DNA of 64,000 bases, taken from the NCBI RefSeq assembly GCF_004355005.1, contig NZ_SMSJ01000012.1, forward strand, positions 62,001 through 126,000, given 5' to 3'. Positions 1-8,934 of the stretch are shown here, one piece after another. The notes beneath the pieces are model-generated. The model did no database searches. It worked only from the letters and a program-made list of their open reading frames with translations, and had not been told where the DNA came from. A program made the position numbers and the translations under genes. This DNA comes from Dankookia rubra (GTDB lineage: Bacteria > Pseudomonadota > Alphaproteobacteria > Acetobacterales > Acetobacteraceae). Numbering within the stretch: the stretch's first letter is position 1; every line of letters begins with the position of its first letter.

Positions 1-376
1 TCCCGAGCTGAACGAGGTAATAGCGGCCGACGAAGCCACTGAGCACGACGGCGAGCATGACCGTGACCAGCGCGATGCCGAGCGGGCTCCAATAGTGGTG
101 GCCGGTGTGGAGCATCCCGAGCGCGGCGCCGACCGCGCCCGCGTAGACGTGGAAGGAGAGCATCGCTCCCAGCGCGGCGCGCCGCCGCAGCCAGGGGACA
201 CGCCTCGCCAGCGTGTAGGCGAGCAGCAGGAGCATGCCCACGGCGCCGCTAATCCCAAGGATTCCTCCGGCCAGGCTGCCCGGGAAGCGCGGCGCCGCGT
301 GCAGCAGGAAGCCCGGCGCGAACAGGGCCGCCATGGCCACCAGCAGGCTGACGGCGAGCCGCTCCCGGGCGTTCAC
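1..376 (-). CDS. Membrane protein, haem/ferric-reductase-like, C-terminus off the left edge
   Basis: The gene enters from the left edge, so only about the first 125 residues are visible. It begins with GTG at 376, one base after the TGA of the upstream oxidoreductase gene, which implies translational coupling. The visible protein has at least three hydrophobic segments and a segment with HVYAG and LHTGHHYW, histidines placed as in cytochrome-b-like or ferric-reductase-like membrane domains. With the FAD/NAD/2Fe-2S partner it could form a two-part membrane electron-transfer chain. Family assignment is an inference from hydrophobicity and histidine placement. Confidence 0.6.
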   Translation of the reverse strand, partial: MNARERLAVSLLVAMAALFAPGFLLHAAPRFPGSLAGGILGISGAVGMLLLLAYTLARRVPWLRRRAALGAMLSFHVYAGAVGAALGMLHTGHHYWSPLGIALVTVMLAVVLSGFVGRYYLVQLG

Positions 377-377
377 G

Positions 378-2333
378 TCACGCCTCGACCGCGAGGTTGC
401 CGACGGACTTCGCCTGACATGCAAGGATCACGCCGCGCGCCTTCTCCTCCGGCGGCAGCCCCTCCTCGACCTCCATCGTCACCGCACCCTCGAGGAGGCG
501 CACCTTGCAGGCGCCGCAGATGCCGACACGGCAGGAGTAGTCGATCTCGACGCCAATGACCTCGGCCGCCTCTAGGACGGTCTGGTCCGGCGCCAGCGCT
601 CCAGTCTTGCCTGACTTCGTGAACCGCACCTCGGCCGTGGCGATCCGCGGGATGGTTTTGCCTACGGGAGCCAGCCCGCATGACGGCAGCGGCGCGGCGG
701 TTCCCGGCGCGACGCCCCGGGCCGGGCCAAACGCCTCGGTCTTGATCTGGTCCTTGGGCACGCCGAGCTCGGCGAGCGCCGCCCTGACCGCTTCCATCAT
801 CGGCGGCGGCCCGCACAGGTGGACGCGCCGCCTGGCGATCTCGGGGACGGAGCGCGCGATGAACTCCTTCGAGATGGGACCAGTAGCGCCCATCCAGGCC
901 GTTCCCTCGGCGCGCGACATCGTCGCCGCCACGTGCAGGTTCGCGTGCCGCTTCTGCAGGTACTCGAGCTCCTCGCGGAAGACAAACTCCTCGGGGCTGC
1001 GCGCCCCGTAGAGAAAAAAGATCTCGCAGGGGTAGGAGCGGTCGGTGAGGTAGCGGGCGACACTCATCATGGGCGTGATGCCGACGCCGCCCGCGATTAG
1101 GACGATGCTGGCCTCCTCGCCCATGAAGGTGAAGACGCCCAGGGGCGCCGACACCTCCACAGACTCGCCGACCGCCACCCTGTCATGCAGGTGCCGCGAG
1201 ATGAGGCCCTGCTCCTCGCGCTTCACCGTGACCTCGACATGGCTTCGCTGCGTCGGCGAGGAGGCGATGGTGTAGGAACGCCGCGCCGTCTTGCCATCGA
1301 GTTCCGCTGAAACGGTCAGGAAATGACCCGGCATGAAGGTGAAAGGGACGTCCCCGCCGCCGGGCTCCACCAGCCGGAACGTCTTCACCGTGGGCGTTTC
1401 GCGGAAGATGGCCGCGACCCGCAGCTTGCCCGACCACGGCCGCCGCGCGGCCGCCGTCGCCGCGGCGGCCGATGGCGCGGTGCTGGCGAGCGGGGCAGGG
1501 ACCGTGCCGACCAGGGACGCCGGGAAGTCAGAGGGACCGCCGGTGGGCAGCGCGGGCGGTCTCGGCTCGGATGGCTCGCCGGGCGCGGGCGCCGGGCCAG
1601 GGGCGGGCCCACCTGCAGGGGCGGCCGAGAGCCGCTCGACGAGCGCGCTGACCCGCCGCATGCGCGCGTGCTGGATCAGTAGGGTTCCGACCAGGAACGC
1701 GACCAGGAAGATCATGGACGTCAGGTGGTACCAGGACAAGCCCCAGGGGCCTCCGTCCGCCGTCGGCGACGCCTCGGTGGGCGGAAGGCCGAGCTGGTCC
1801 CTGAACCAAGTCATGGCAAGCTGGCGCGGCGCCGTTCCCACCTCGATGGCGCGCAGCGCCGCCGTCCCGCTCTCGAGCAGCAGCAGGCCCTCGCGGACGC
1901 CTGCCGTGGCCTGCTGCACCGCCGCCGTGTCGTTGGTGGCCAGCGCATGGTGCAGCCGCGCCTGGCCCGAGGTGATCGCTTGCGACCCCCATCCGATGCG
2001 CCGCTCGGCCTCGGCCTCGATGACGCGCCGCGCCTCGGCCGTGAGCGCGGGCATGTCCAGCAGCGACGCGTAGAACGGCCGCCCCGGGCCGCTCATGCAG
2101 CCCATCATGCCGCCGCAACCCGCGCCTGCCGCGGGAGCGGGCATGGCACCGGGCATGGACGGCATCGCGGGGACACTCGCCGGTGGTGGCGCCGGTGCCG
2201 CGGTCCCCGCAGGCTGGCTCGGGTGGTGCGCGCCGTGGTCGCCCGGGTCAGTCTGCGCGACCGCGGTCCCGATCAGCGCCGCGCCGAGCAGCCCCGCGAC
2301 CGTGCTCACGCATCCAATGCTTCGCCGCCGCAC
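378..2333 (-). CDS. FAD/NAD(P)H oxidoreductase fused to a 2Fe-2S ferredoxin domain, with membrane anchor
   Basis: A 651-residue multidomain redox protein. Residues 1-26 look like a signal peptide; a His/Met/Cys-rich stretch (about 30-80, with CGGMMGCM) follows, then a helical region and one membrane segment near 204-222. The ferredoxin-reductase part has RRSYTIAS (about 351) for FAD, GGVGITPMMS (about 415) and CGPPPMM (about 507) for NAD(P)H. The C-terminus is a plant-type 2Fe-2S domain with Cys601, 606, 609 and 639. It probably passes electrons from NAD(P)H to the membrane protein coded just downstream. It starts with GTG four bases after the Spy-like gene, so the three genes form one operon. 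The exact substrate is unknown; the Met-rich neighbour suggests copper or another metal. Confidence 0.85.
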   Translation of the reverse strand: MRRRSIGCVSTVAGLLGAALIGTAVAQTDPGDHGAHHPSQPAGTAAPAPPPASVPAMPSMPGAMPAPAAGAGCGGMMGCMSGPGRPFYASLLDMPALTAEARRVIEAEAERRIGWGSQAITSGQARLHHALATNDTAAVQQATAGVREGLLLLESGTAALRAIEVGTAPRQLAMTWFRDQLGLPPTEASPTADGGPWGLSWYHLTSMIFLVAFLVGTLLIQHARMRRVSALVERLSAAPAGGPAPGPAPAPGEPSEPRPPALPTGGPSDFPASLVGTVPAPLASTAPSAAAATAAARRPWSGKLRVAAIFRETPTVKTFRLVEPGGGDVPFTFMPGHFLTVSAELDGKTARRSYTIASSPTQRSHVEVTVKREEQGLISRHLHDRVAVGESVEVSAPLGVFTFMGEEASIVLIAGGVGITPMMSVARYLTDRSYPCEIFFLYGARSPEEFVFREELEYLQKRHANLHVAATMSRAEGTAWMGATGPISKEFIARSVPEIARRRVHLCGPPPMMEAVRAALAELGVPKDQIKTEAFGPARGVAPGTAAPLPSCGLAPVGKTIPRIATAEVRFTKSGKTGALAPDQTVLEAAEVIGVEIDYSCRVGICGACKVRLLEGAVTMEVEEGLPPEEKARGVILACQAKSVGNLAVEA

Positions 2334-2337
2334 GCCT

Positions 2338-3138
2338 TCAGAAGGCCCCGATGAAGGGCAGCATGGTGGCGGTCGCCGTGCGCTTCTGGACGTCGTCGAG
2401 CTGGCGGTAGAGCGTGTCGAACGCCATCCGCGTCATGTGGATGGCCTCTGTGCGCTCCCGCAGGTGACTCTCGAAGGACGCGAGGCGGGCCATTGGGTCG
2501 GCCACCCTGCCACTGTCCTGCAGCGCGGCGCGGGCGGCGTCGAGGTGCTCGCGCCCGGCGCGAAGCGTGTTGGCGAAGGTGTCCCAGGCGGGCGCCTGAG
2601 CGTCTGTGATGTGGAGCTCCGTGCGGAGGAAGGCGATGCGCCCCTCCAAGCGCGCCGCGGAGCTGCCCATCGGCTGGTCGCTGCCCATCGAACCCATGCC
2701 GGACGTAGCGCCGCCCTGCTGCATCCCCTGCGGCATGGCGCCACGGCGCATCATCATGTCCCGCATCATCGCCATCATGTCGCACCCAGCCATTGGCTGC
2801 TGCGCCTGGCCCATTGGCATCTGGGATTGCGCCTGCCCGGGCGCGCCGCCCATCTGCGTCTGGGATTGGGCCTGCCCTTGCCCCGCCATGCCGCCCATCC
2901 GCATCTTGTCGTCGTCCATCATGCCGCCCTGCGCTGGCGTCCCCGTCTGCGGGCCGGGCATGCCGGGCATCGCCGCGCCCCCGGGGGGCGCCTGCTGGGC
3001 GCCGCTGCCCATCGGCATCATGTCCATCATGGCGAGCCGGATCGGCGCATTGCCGTCCGCCGCCGCTGCCCCGGGCGGAACAAGCGGCACGACGGCCGCG
3101 AGCGCGACCGCGGCGAGCGCTGTATGAAGTCTCGGCAT
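2338..3138 (-). CDS. Met-rich periplasmic Spy/CpxP-like (LTXXQ-type) protein
   Basis: About 266 residues, starting at the ATG at 3138, which has a GGAAGGA ribosome site 8 bases upstream; a longer in-frame start at 3180 lacks this. The N-terminus is a signal peptide ending near AAA-ADG. The middle is rich in Met, Gly and Gln with many GGM/MRM groups, as in periplasmic copper-binding proteins. The C-terminal 110 residues form the helical region with LxITDAQxPAW seen in the Spy/CpxP 'LTXXQ' family. It likely binds metal ions or protects periplasmic proteins under metal stress. First gene of the leftward operon. Confidence 0.75.
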   Translation of the reverse strand: MPRLHTALAAVALAAVVPLVPPGAAAADGNAPIRLAMMDMMPMGSGAQQAPPGGAAMPGMPGPQTGTPAQGGMMDDDKMRMGGMAGQGQAQSQTQMGGAPGQAQSQMPMGQAQQPMAGCDMMAMMRDMMMRRGAMPQGMQQGGATSGMGSMGSDQPMGSSAARLEGRIAFLRTELHITDAQAPAWDTFANTLRAGREHLDAARAALQDSGRVADPMARLASFESHLRERTEAIHMTRMAFDTLYRQLDDVQKRTATATMLPFIGAF

Positions 3139-3640
3139 GCTGGTGGTCCTTCCCCTGCTGGCGGCGCTGGGCGCTGGCACGCCGTGCGACCTGCGTCCCT
3201 GATAGACGCTCAGACCGAGCCCGGCTTACAGCGGAAGGATGGATGGCCGTGCGCCGGGATCTGCCGAGGCGACTATCCTGACGCCGTCTCCGGGCGGGAT
3301 CTGTAAGGGTTCGCCGTGGCGAGCGTCCTTATGCGGCGGGGCCACCCTCACCGGGCCGGAGCAGCCTCGACCGGAGAGACCGATGACAGGGGCCCTGGGC
3401 GCCAGACCACCGGAACCCCGTCCACGCCGCCTCGGCCCGTTGGGCCGCTGGTTTGCGACAAAGCATTGCTCGGCGTCGCGCGGTCCCGCGAAACGGTGGC
3501 CTCGACCGCCACCGCCTCCTAAGCCGGTGGTGGCGGTCCTGCCACGCCCTGCCCGCCGTGGGCTTGGCTGCCGCCTCGTCGGCGGGTGGCCGGTGGAACG
3601 TCCCGCCGCCTCGCCGCCGAACGCCTGGCGAGGAGCATCC
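3139..3640. other. 502-bp divergent intergenic region
   Basis: Separates the leftward metal/redox operon from the rightward sigma-factor gene and must carry promoters for both. An open frame runs through it in phase with the sigma factor, but its composition is Pro/Arg-rich and has no family character, so I read it as non-coding. No clear repeat or strong hairpin was seen. Confidence 0.5.
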
Positions 3641-4279
3641 ATGCGCGACCACGACGGACCCCTTCCCTGCGCCGAAGACGCCGTGCGAGGCGCCATCGCC
3701 GAGGCGCAGGCCAAGCTGCGCGGCGTGGTCCTCCGGCACCTGAACGGCGACCGCCACAGCGCGGACGACGTCCTGCAGCGCTTCGCGCTGCGTGCGCTGG
3801 AGCGCGCCGGGGAGCTGCGCGATGCAGCGCGGGTCCACGGCTGGCTGGGCCGCGTGCTGTCCTCCACCCTCACCGACCACGGGCGCGAGTTAGCGCGACG
3901 ACGGGAGAGCCTCGAAGACCCGCGGGAGTTCGCGGAGACGCTGGTTGCCCCGGAGCCGGAGCCAGCCCAGTGGGCCTGCGACTGTATCGAGCCATTGCTG
4001 GGCGCGCTGCGGCCGGATCAGGCAGCGCTGATCCGACGCCTCGACCTCGGCGGCGAGCCGCGTGAGGTCGTAGCGATGGAGCTCAGCATACTGCCGAACG
4101 CGCTGCACGTGAGGCACCACCGGGCGCGGCGGTCGCTGGCCGCGCTGTTGCTCGCCGCCTGCGTCACCTGCCCGTCGGACAGCTTTATGCGCTGCGCCTG
4201 CCCGAAGCCCTCCTCGGTGGACGAGGCCCGGCGCGCCCGCGCGGCCGCCTGTGCGGCGCACGGCGAGGCACGCGATTGA
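3641..4279 (+). CDS. ECF-type RNA polymerase sigma factor with a C-terminal Cys-rich tail
   Basis: 212 residues from ATG 3641, chosen because GAGGAG lies just upstream and the protein turns from low-complexity to well-behaved there. Residues about 10-75 resemble sigma region 2 (DDVLQRFALRALE); about 115-165 resemble region 4 (LRPDQAALIRRLDLGGEPREVVA, then an HTH with HVRHHRARRSL). The tail holds CVTCPSDSFMRCAC, a Cys cluster that could bind metal and control activity, as in some ECF groups that lack a separate anti-sigma factor. No anti-sigma gene is adjacent; a small lipoprotein follows. It may control the metal/redox genes, which is an inference from position. Confidence 0.7.
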   Translation: MRDHDGPLPCAEDAVRGAIAEAQAKLRGVVLRHLNGDRHSADDVLQRFALRALERAGELRDAARVHGWLGRVLSSTLTDHGRELARRRESLEDPREFAETLVAPEPEPAQWACDCIEPLLGALRPDQAALIRRLDLGGEPREVVAMELSILPNALHVRHHRARRSLAALLLAACVTCPSDSFMRCACPKPSSVDEARRARAAACAAHGEARD

Positions 4280-4396
4280 TTTGGCTCAAGGCCGCGTTGG
4301 CGCGAGTCCGACAGGATGGAACGGGCTCGAGCTCGACACCGCGCGGCGGTGGCATGGGTTGCCGCGAGGCAGCCGTTTTGGAGAGAGGAGAACCGC

Positions 4397-4696
4397 ATGA
4401 AGACATCGAGGAACGCCGGTATGGGTCTGGCGGTGGTGCTGGCGGCGGGCCTCTCCGCCTGCGCGCCGCAGCAGCAGGCCGCGCCCCCGGCACCTGTGGC
4501 GTCTGCCCCGACCAGCGCCACCGCGGCGGCCCCGGCCTCGAGTGACCACCAGGCGATGATGGCTCACTGCGCCGACATGCGGCAGCAGATAAGGCAGGGC
4601 GCGCAGATGTCGCCTGACATGCAGCGGATGGCGACCTACTGCCAGCACATGGACCACACCATGGGTTCCCAGCGCGGCCGCTCCGGACCGTACTAG
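4397..4696 (+). CDS. Small lipoprotein, His/Met-containing
   Basis: 99 residues from ATG 4397 with GAGAGGAG directly upstream. LSAC at residues 18-21 is a lipobox, so the mature protein should be lipid-anchored. After an Ala/Pro linker the C-terminal half has HxxMMxHCxxM and YCQHMDHTM, an arrangement of His, Met and Cys suited to binding copper or a similar metal. It sits 117 bp behind the sigma-factor gene and may be its target. No named family recognised. Confidence 0.65.
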   Translation: MKTSRNAGMGLAVVLAAGLSACAPQQQAAPPAPVASAPTSATAAAPASSDHQAMMAHCADMRQQIRQGAQMSPDMQRMATYCQHMDHTMGSQRGRSGPY

Positions 4697-4757
4697 CGAG
4701 CCAACGACGGCGTTGCCCACCGGCCGCGCCGTCCACGGAGCTGCCCGCGTGGCTCGC
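4696..4757. terminator. Nested inverted repeats between convergent genes
   Basis: GCGAGCCA (4696-4703) pairs with TGGCTCGC (4750-4757), and GACGGCG with CGCCGTC inside it. The position exactly between two converging stop codons suggests a bidirectional terminator, though there is no good T-run. Confidence 0.4.
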
Positions 4758-6068
4758 CTAGAGGAGCTCGCGCGCGATGGCCCGGATCGGCTTCATGCCG
4801 TGGCCGAACCTGGCGATCGTCTCCCGATTCGCCTTGAGCTCGCCGTAGGGCAGGTAGCGCACCTTGAGGTCGGCGACGCGGCTGAAGGCGGGCCGCGCCA
4901 GCTGCTCGCGTACCTCGCCCTCGCGGCCGTCCGGCGCGACGAGGAACATGCCCTCGAGAGCGTGCGCCTCGGGCCCGATCGCGAGGTCGAGCATCCGCAC
5001 GATGCCGGAGTAGATGGAGGTGGTGTGCTCCACCTCGTAGGCGGCGACGATGCGCTTCGAGTCCTTGTCAAGCCACAGCACGTCGATAAGCCGGACGGCG
5101 TCCGCGCCGGTGCCGAAGCCCGGCAACGTGGCGAGGCAACCTTCACCCAACTTGCCACCGCCGAGCGGGCGGTTGCGGTCGTTGGCGGCAATCCAGACGT
5201 CGTAACCGAGTGCCAGGCCGAGGTCACGCAGCCAGCCCTGGACGGCGGTGTGGGTCTCGTCCTCCTCGCGGGCCGCGGCCAGCGCCTTGGCCGCCTTGGC
5301 ACCCTCGTCGCGGACGCGGGCGAGGTCGGCTTCCCAGGCGGCCCGGGCGCCCGCGTCGTCCTCGCGCGGCGGCGCCGGGTAGCGGCCGCTGCCGACGTCA
5401 AACAGCAGGCCGCCGATGGCGCCCAGGTCGTTCGACAGCACGCCGCGGTTCGTGGCGTTCAGGGCAAGGATTCCCTGCCGCATGGCTAGGTACTCGTCCC
5501 AGCGGCCGAGCTTCACGCGGGCGCCGGTCAGGGCGTTGTAGCCGTTGACGATGGCCGTGTTGAACGGCGGCACGATGGTCGGGTGCAGGAAGTAGAGGAG
5601 GTTGGCGACGGCCGGGCCGAGGCCCTTGATGGCGAGGGCGTCGATCTCGCGGATGGCCGTAATGACCTGCTGCTCGGTCGTGCAGCAGACGCAGGTGTCG
5701 AGCAGGCGGCCGAAGGCGCGCTGGTTCTCCGGACTTTCGTAGATGTCCGGGATGCGCAGCTTGGGCTTCCAGAGGAAGGCGTGGTCGGCGCCCTTGAAGA
5801 TCTGACGCTGCTCGGCGATGGAGTGGACCACCGTCTCCAGCGAGGAGCCTCGGTAGGCGACGCCGAAGGTGCCCGCCTTGATCTCGGCGACCACCTGCTG
5901 GATGCCGCGGCGGATCGAGCGAAAGTTCTTGACCCGCTCCTCCCATAGGAACCAGCCCCGGTAGGTCGCCCCGGGGTCGTCCCGCCAGCGGTGCAGCAGC
6001 GAGGCTATCATGTCGGGCGAACTGGTCCCCGCTCCACCGGGAGCCGGGGCGGTCGTAGAAATCTGCAT
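4758..6068 (-). CDS. Restriction-endonuclease-like protein (HhH plus PD-(D/E)XK-like)
   Basis: 436 residues. The N-terminal half contains IKGLGPAVANLLYFLHP followed by FNTAIVNGYN, which resembles a helix-hairpin-helix/base-excision-type fold. The C-terminal part has RLIDVLWL, then AAYEVEHTTSIYSG near residue 340, the pattern of nuclease-like proteins related to type II restriction enzymes. No methyltransferase is adjacent, so it is either a solitary restriction enzyme, a modification-dependent nuclease, or a DNA-binding relative. Start taken as ATG 6068; ATG 6011 (MIASLLHRW) is an alternative. Confidence 0.55.
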   Translation of the reverse strand: MQISTTAPAPGGAGTSSPDMIASLLHRWRDDPGATYRGWFLWEERVKNFRSIRRGIQQVVAEIKAGTFGVAYRGSSLETVVHSIAEQRQIFKGADHAFLWKPKLRIPDIYESPENQRAFGRLLDTCVCCTTEQQVITAIREIDALAIKGLGPAVANLLYFLHPTIVPPFNTAIVNGYNALTGARVKLGRWDEYLAMRQGILALNATNRGVLSNDLGAIGGLLFDVGSGRYPAPPREDDAGARAAWEADLARVRDEGAKAAKALAAAREEDETHTAVQGWLRDLGLALGYDVWIAANDRNRPLGGGKLGEGCLATLPGFGTGADAVRLIDVLWLDKDSKRIVAAYEVEHTTSIYSGIVRMLDLAIGPEAHALEGMFLVAPDGREGEVREQLARPAFSRVADLKVRYLPYGELKANRETIARFGHGMKPIRAIARELL

Positions 6069-6308
6069 GTCGTGGTCCCGAGGGCGCCGGGTCGGCTCCC
6101 TGCTCTCGCTGGGGATGATGAAGGGTCCGCCGGTTCACTCGCAAGGTAGTTGGAGCCTCGCAGCCCTTCCATCCCCCTCGGCCTCCTCACTGGGTTTCGG
6201 CCGCACGCGGCGCATCGGCTCGAACTTGCCAGCCGCGTCACCATCTTCCGCGCCATGACGAGTTCACCCGCCCGGCTCAGCCCTGGCCGCACGAACAAGG
6301 AAATTAGC

Positions 6309-6776
6309 ATGAGACGACGGCTTCTCCTCGCGGCACTGGCCGCAACCGGCGCCGCTGGCGCTGCCTCCGGTCAATCCACGCAACCCCTGCTGCGGGTCTG
6401 GCGCGACCCCAACTGCGGCTGCTGCACCGGCTGGGTGGACCACATGCGGGCCGCCGGGTTCCGGGTCGAGGACAACCTCGTCGCCTCACCCGCCCCCGCC
6501 CGTCGGATGCTCGGCATCCCGTCGGACCTGCTCTCCTGCCACGCGGCCGCGGTGGACGGCTACGCGCTGGAGGGGCACGTGCCAGCCCAGGCGGTGCGGC
6601 GCCTGCTGGCCGAGCGCCCGGCTGGCGTGCGCGGACTGGCTGTCCCTGCCATGCCAACCGGCTCGCCGGGGATGGAGGTGCCCGACGAGCCGGACGACAC
6701 CTACGACGTGGTCGCTTTCGATGGCGGCGGCGGACGCAGCGTGTTCATGCGCTTCCAGGGCAGCCGGGCGGTCTGA
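6309..6776 (+). CDS. DUF411 metal-binding periplasmic protein
   Basis: 155 residues from ATG 6309, with AAGG 8 bases upstream. A signal peptide (RRRLLLAALAATGAAGAASG) is followed by VWRDPNCGCCTGWVDHM, the CGCC signature of the DUF411 family, then the family features SCHAAxVDGYxLEGHVPAxAVRRLL and a Met/Gly-rich loop (PAMPTGSPGMEV). Members are found beside copper-resistance genes and are thought to bind or chaperone metals in the periplasm. Fits the metal flavour of the left end of the window. Confidence 0.85.
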   Translation: MRRRLLLAALAATGAAGAASGQSTQPLLRVWRDPNCGCCTGWVDHMRAAGFRVEDNLVASPAPARRMLGIPSDLLSCHAAAVDGYALEGHVPAQAVRRLLAERPAGVRGLAVPAMPTGSPGMEVPDEPDDTYDVVAFDGGGGRSVFMRFQGSRAV

Positions 6777-6942
6777 CGGCCGGGGCTGCCCCGCACAAAC
6801 GACTGGAGGCGGGATACGGCCGAAAGGCAGGGCATCCAGGCCGAGGCGCCGGAACCCGGACAAGAACGCCTTCGCCAACGCTTCCCTGCCCCCACTGCGC
6901 TAGCGGATAAGCAAACTAGAGGACTGATGCACGTGCGCGATG

Positions 6943-7191
6943 TGAGGACTCTGGTGATCCGGGAAAGGTGTTAGAGCTGCCCGAGTCGATTTTCCGATCA
7001 GTCGCGTGAGCGTAAGGCCCCCCCCAAGCCGACCGAGGACTCTAGGGATCAAGGCGAGGACTCTGGGGATCAGCGCTCTTGCTAAACTCCTGAATTTTCA
7101 AGCGTGGGTGGAGATATCCCGGGGACTCTGGGGACCAGACTAATAGTAAGAATCTAATATCCTTTCAAATAGCTCGGTCCCCAGAGTCCTC
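6943..7191. repeat. Replication origin iterons upstream of repA
   Basis: Five copies of a 16-bp unit, consensus GAGGACTCTGGGGATC: 6944-6959, 7035-7050, 7056-7071, 7121-7136 on the plus strand and 7176-7191 inverted. A short AT-rich stretch (7140-7172) lies between the last two. This is the typical layout of an iteron origin with RepA autoregulation; the inverted copy nearest the gene is a likely operator. Confidence 0.8.
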
Positions 7192-7264
7192 AGCGACAAT
7201 ATGGCTTACTCGTGCCATTGTCGGTCTGGTTGAGCCAAAATGATTGCCGCGAAGAAGGCATGCC

Positions 7265-8197
7265 ATGGGTACGGTGCACGACATCCTTGAGGAACGTGGG
7301 AAGCAAGCCGCCCTCGCGCTCGACCTGGATCGTGCTGCCGTAGAGGCAGCGTCTTCCTATCTGACGGACGAAGACACCTCAGTCGGATACCTTTTTTCCG
7401 GATGGACACAGGCTGCCCTCCCTCACAAGCAGTTACCCGCTGACCAAGTCTGGGAAATCCGAACCGAGCGCGTGACGCTTTTGGTAGAACCTGGCCGTCG
7501 GCCCAACCCGATCGAAGGGCTGCCCCCTCTCAGCATCGGGGTACCGTTTGGATCCCGTGCCCGACTTATCATGCTTTACCTACAATCTGAGGCCCTAAAG
7601 ACCGGGTCCCGGGAAGTGGAATTGGGAAAGAGCCTGCGCTCCTGGTTTGCTCGCCTCGGAATCGCCCCGGGTGGCAAGAGCATTAAGGATGTTCGTGAGC
7701 AGGCGGAGCGTATCTCTCGCTGCCGGTTGAGCTTCCACATGGCTGCCGCTGGAGGCGCCCCAGGGGGCTTAGTAAACCAGAACATCGTCGACACGGCCAT
7801 GTTCATTGATGCCGAATGCCCGGGCCAGGGTAGTCTGTTCCTAGAGACCGTGAAACTTTCTGAGAGCTTTTTTGAGCAGCTAAAAAAGCATCCAGTCCCT
7901 ATCGAAGAAGCCGCAATACGAGCCATTAGCAACAACTCTATGGCTTTGGACATATATTGCTGGTTGTCTTACCGTCTACACGCGCTCAAGGCGCCGACGC
8001 CGGTTACCTGGTCGGCACTGAAAGCCCAATTCGGCGCCGGGTTCAGCAAACTGGCCCAGTTCAAGTATAAATTTCAGCCAAATTTAGTGCTGGCTCTGGC
8101 TGTGTATCGTGGGGCCAAGGTCGAAACCAACGAGCGCGGGCTCATCCTTTACCCCTCCCGGCCACCAGTGGCTCCCAAGCAGTTGCAGGTCAGGTAG
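7265..8197 (+). CDS. repA: Plasmid replication initiator RepA (RPA/RepA_C type)
   Basis: 310 residues from ATG 7265; GAAGAAGG sits 6 bases upstream. A longer TTG start at 7244 would remove that spacing. The sequence has the features of the RepA_C family of plasmid initiators: PLSIGVPFGSRARLIMLYLQSEALKTGSREVELGKSL in fragments (a winged-helix start), a middle LFLETVKLSESFFEQL, and DIYCWLSYRLHAL. It would bind the flanking iterons and open the adjacent AT-rich DNA. Base composition is lower in GC than the neighbours, in line with a separate origin for this module. Confidence 0.85.
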   Translation: MGTVHDILEERGKQAALALDLDRAAVEAASSYLTDEDTSVGYLFSGWTQAALPHKQLPADQVWEIRTERVTLLVEPGRRPNPIEGLPPLSIGVPFGSRARLIMLYLQSEALKTGSREVELGKSLRSWFARLGIAPGGKSIKDVREQAERISRCRLSFHMAAAGGAPGGLVNQNIVDTAMFIDAECPGQGSLFLETVKLSESFFEQLKKHPVPIEEAAIRAISNNSMALDIYCWLSYRLHALKAPTPVTWSALKAQFGAGFSKLAQFKYKFQPNLVLALAVYRGAKVETNERGLILYPSRPPVAPKQLQVR

Positions 8198-8203
8198 GAG
8201 GGA

Positions 8204-8255
8204 GATCACCGGAGTCCTCACGTATTGGGTTGGGAATTTGAGGACTCTGGTGATC
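8204..8255. repeat. Iterons downstream of repA
   Basis: Two more copies of the same iteron in inverted arrangement: 8204-8220 on the minus strand and 8239-8255 on the plus strand (TGAGGACTCTGGTGATC). Iterons on both sides of the initiator gene suggest that the second set is for copy-number control, looping or handcuffing. Confidence 0.75.
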
Positions 8256-8283
8256 AGGGTGGCTTGGTCCTGACGATAAGCAG

Positions 8284-8934
8284 TTAGGCGAGCTGGCTGA
8301 GCATCTCTCGCGTGATCCGGATAAGGCCGTCCACGTGCTCCCGGGCGGGCACTAGATCCAGCCGTCCATGGGCGATCTGCACCCTGAACCGGCTTACCTG
8401 CCGGATGATGTCCGCCTCATCCGGCGTGATATACCCTTCCCCTGCCAATCCCTCGATCAGCCGCGAGGTAGGCTGCGGACGACCATAAACATTGGGTGCC
8501 AAAGCGCGCGCGGCCGCTTCGAAAGCGGCCCACGCCGCAAGCAGGGCTGCTGCCGGCCCCATCGCATCGTATGCCGCCTCGACGCGAGCCAGGAGTTCCT
8601 CGATTGCTTCCCGTGGGGATACCGGGATGTCTTCGGCTGCATCGCTCTCCGGCGCATAAATGACGCGGAATTCCCAGTCTGGGTGATCCGCGAACATGGC
8701 CTGGAGCCGTGTAACCCTTTCCCGATAGCCGCCTGTTTGGGCCGAGTTCGCGAGTACCTCCAACGCGACCTTCTTGTCCGGCCGGACGGCTATAGCATCC
8801 GGCTGGTACCGCTCCATGAAAGATGGCAGCATCCGACGGGTCGGCTGGACGAAAACCTGAAATCCCTCAGCCTCGAGGCTAGGCACCACCGCCTGTAGAG
8901 CAGCCTCTTCGATGCGAGACGACGATGCAGACAT
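8284..8934 (-). CDS. Restriction-fold/HEPN-like two-domain protein
   Basis: About 216 residues. ATG 8934 shares one base with the upstream TGA (TGATG); a GTG one codon earlier is also possible. The N-terminal 90 residues (FMERYQPDAIAVRPDKKVALEVLA) look like a nuclease-type fold of the AHJR group, with D, then ExxA in place of the usual ExK. The C-terminal half is helical and has VSRFRVQIAHGRLD, where R-x4-H is the HEPN RNase motif. Tightly coupled to the RusA-like gene. I infer a defence or toxin-type pair; a housekeeping plasmid function is the alternative. Confidence 0.55.
   Translation of the reverse strand: MSASSSRIEEAALQAVVPSLEAEGFQVFVQPTRRMLPSFMERYQPDAIAVRPDKKVALEVLANSAQTGGYRERVTRLQAMFADHPDWEFRVIYAPESDAAEDIPVSPREAIEELLARVEAAYDAMGPAAALLAAWAAFEAAARALAPNVYGRPQPTSRLIEGLAGEGYITPDEADIIRQVSRFRVQIAHGRLDLVPAREHVDGLIRITREMLSQLA

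Noticed and set aside
303-316. CCGGCGCGAACAG, similar to the transfer box
   Set aside because: Inside a cargo membrane-protein gene, with the wrong final bases and no gene start nearby; looks like chance.
3239-3640. In-frame N-terminal extension of the sigma-factor gene by 134 codons
   Set aside because: Pro/Arg-rich text with no domain character; the ribosome site at 3630-3635 marks ATG 3641.
6943-8255. Iteron-like repeats as a CRISPR array
   Set aside because: Unit too short and spacing irregular, inverted copies present, and no cas genes; they flank repA.
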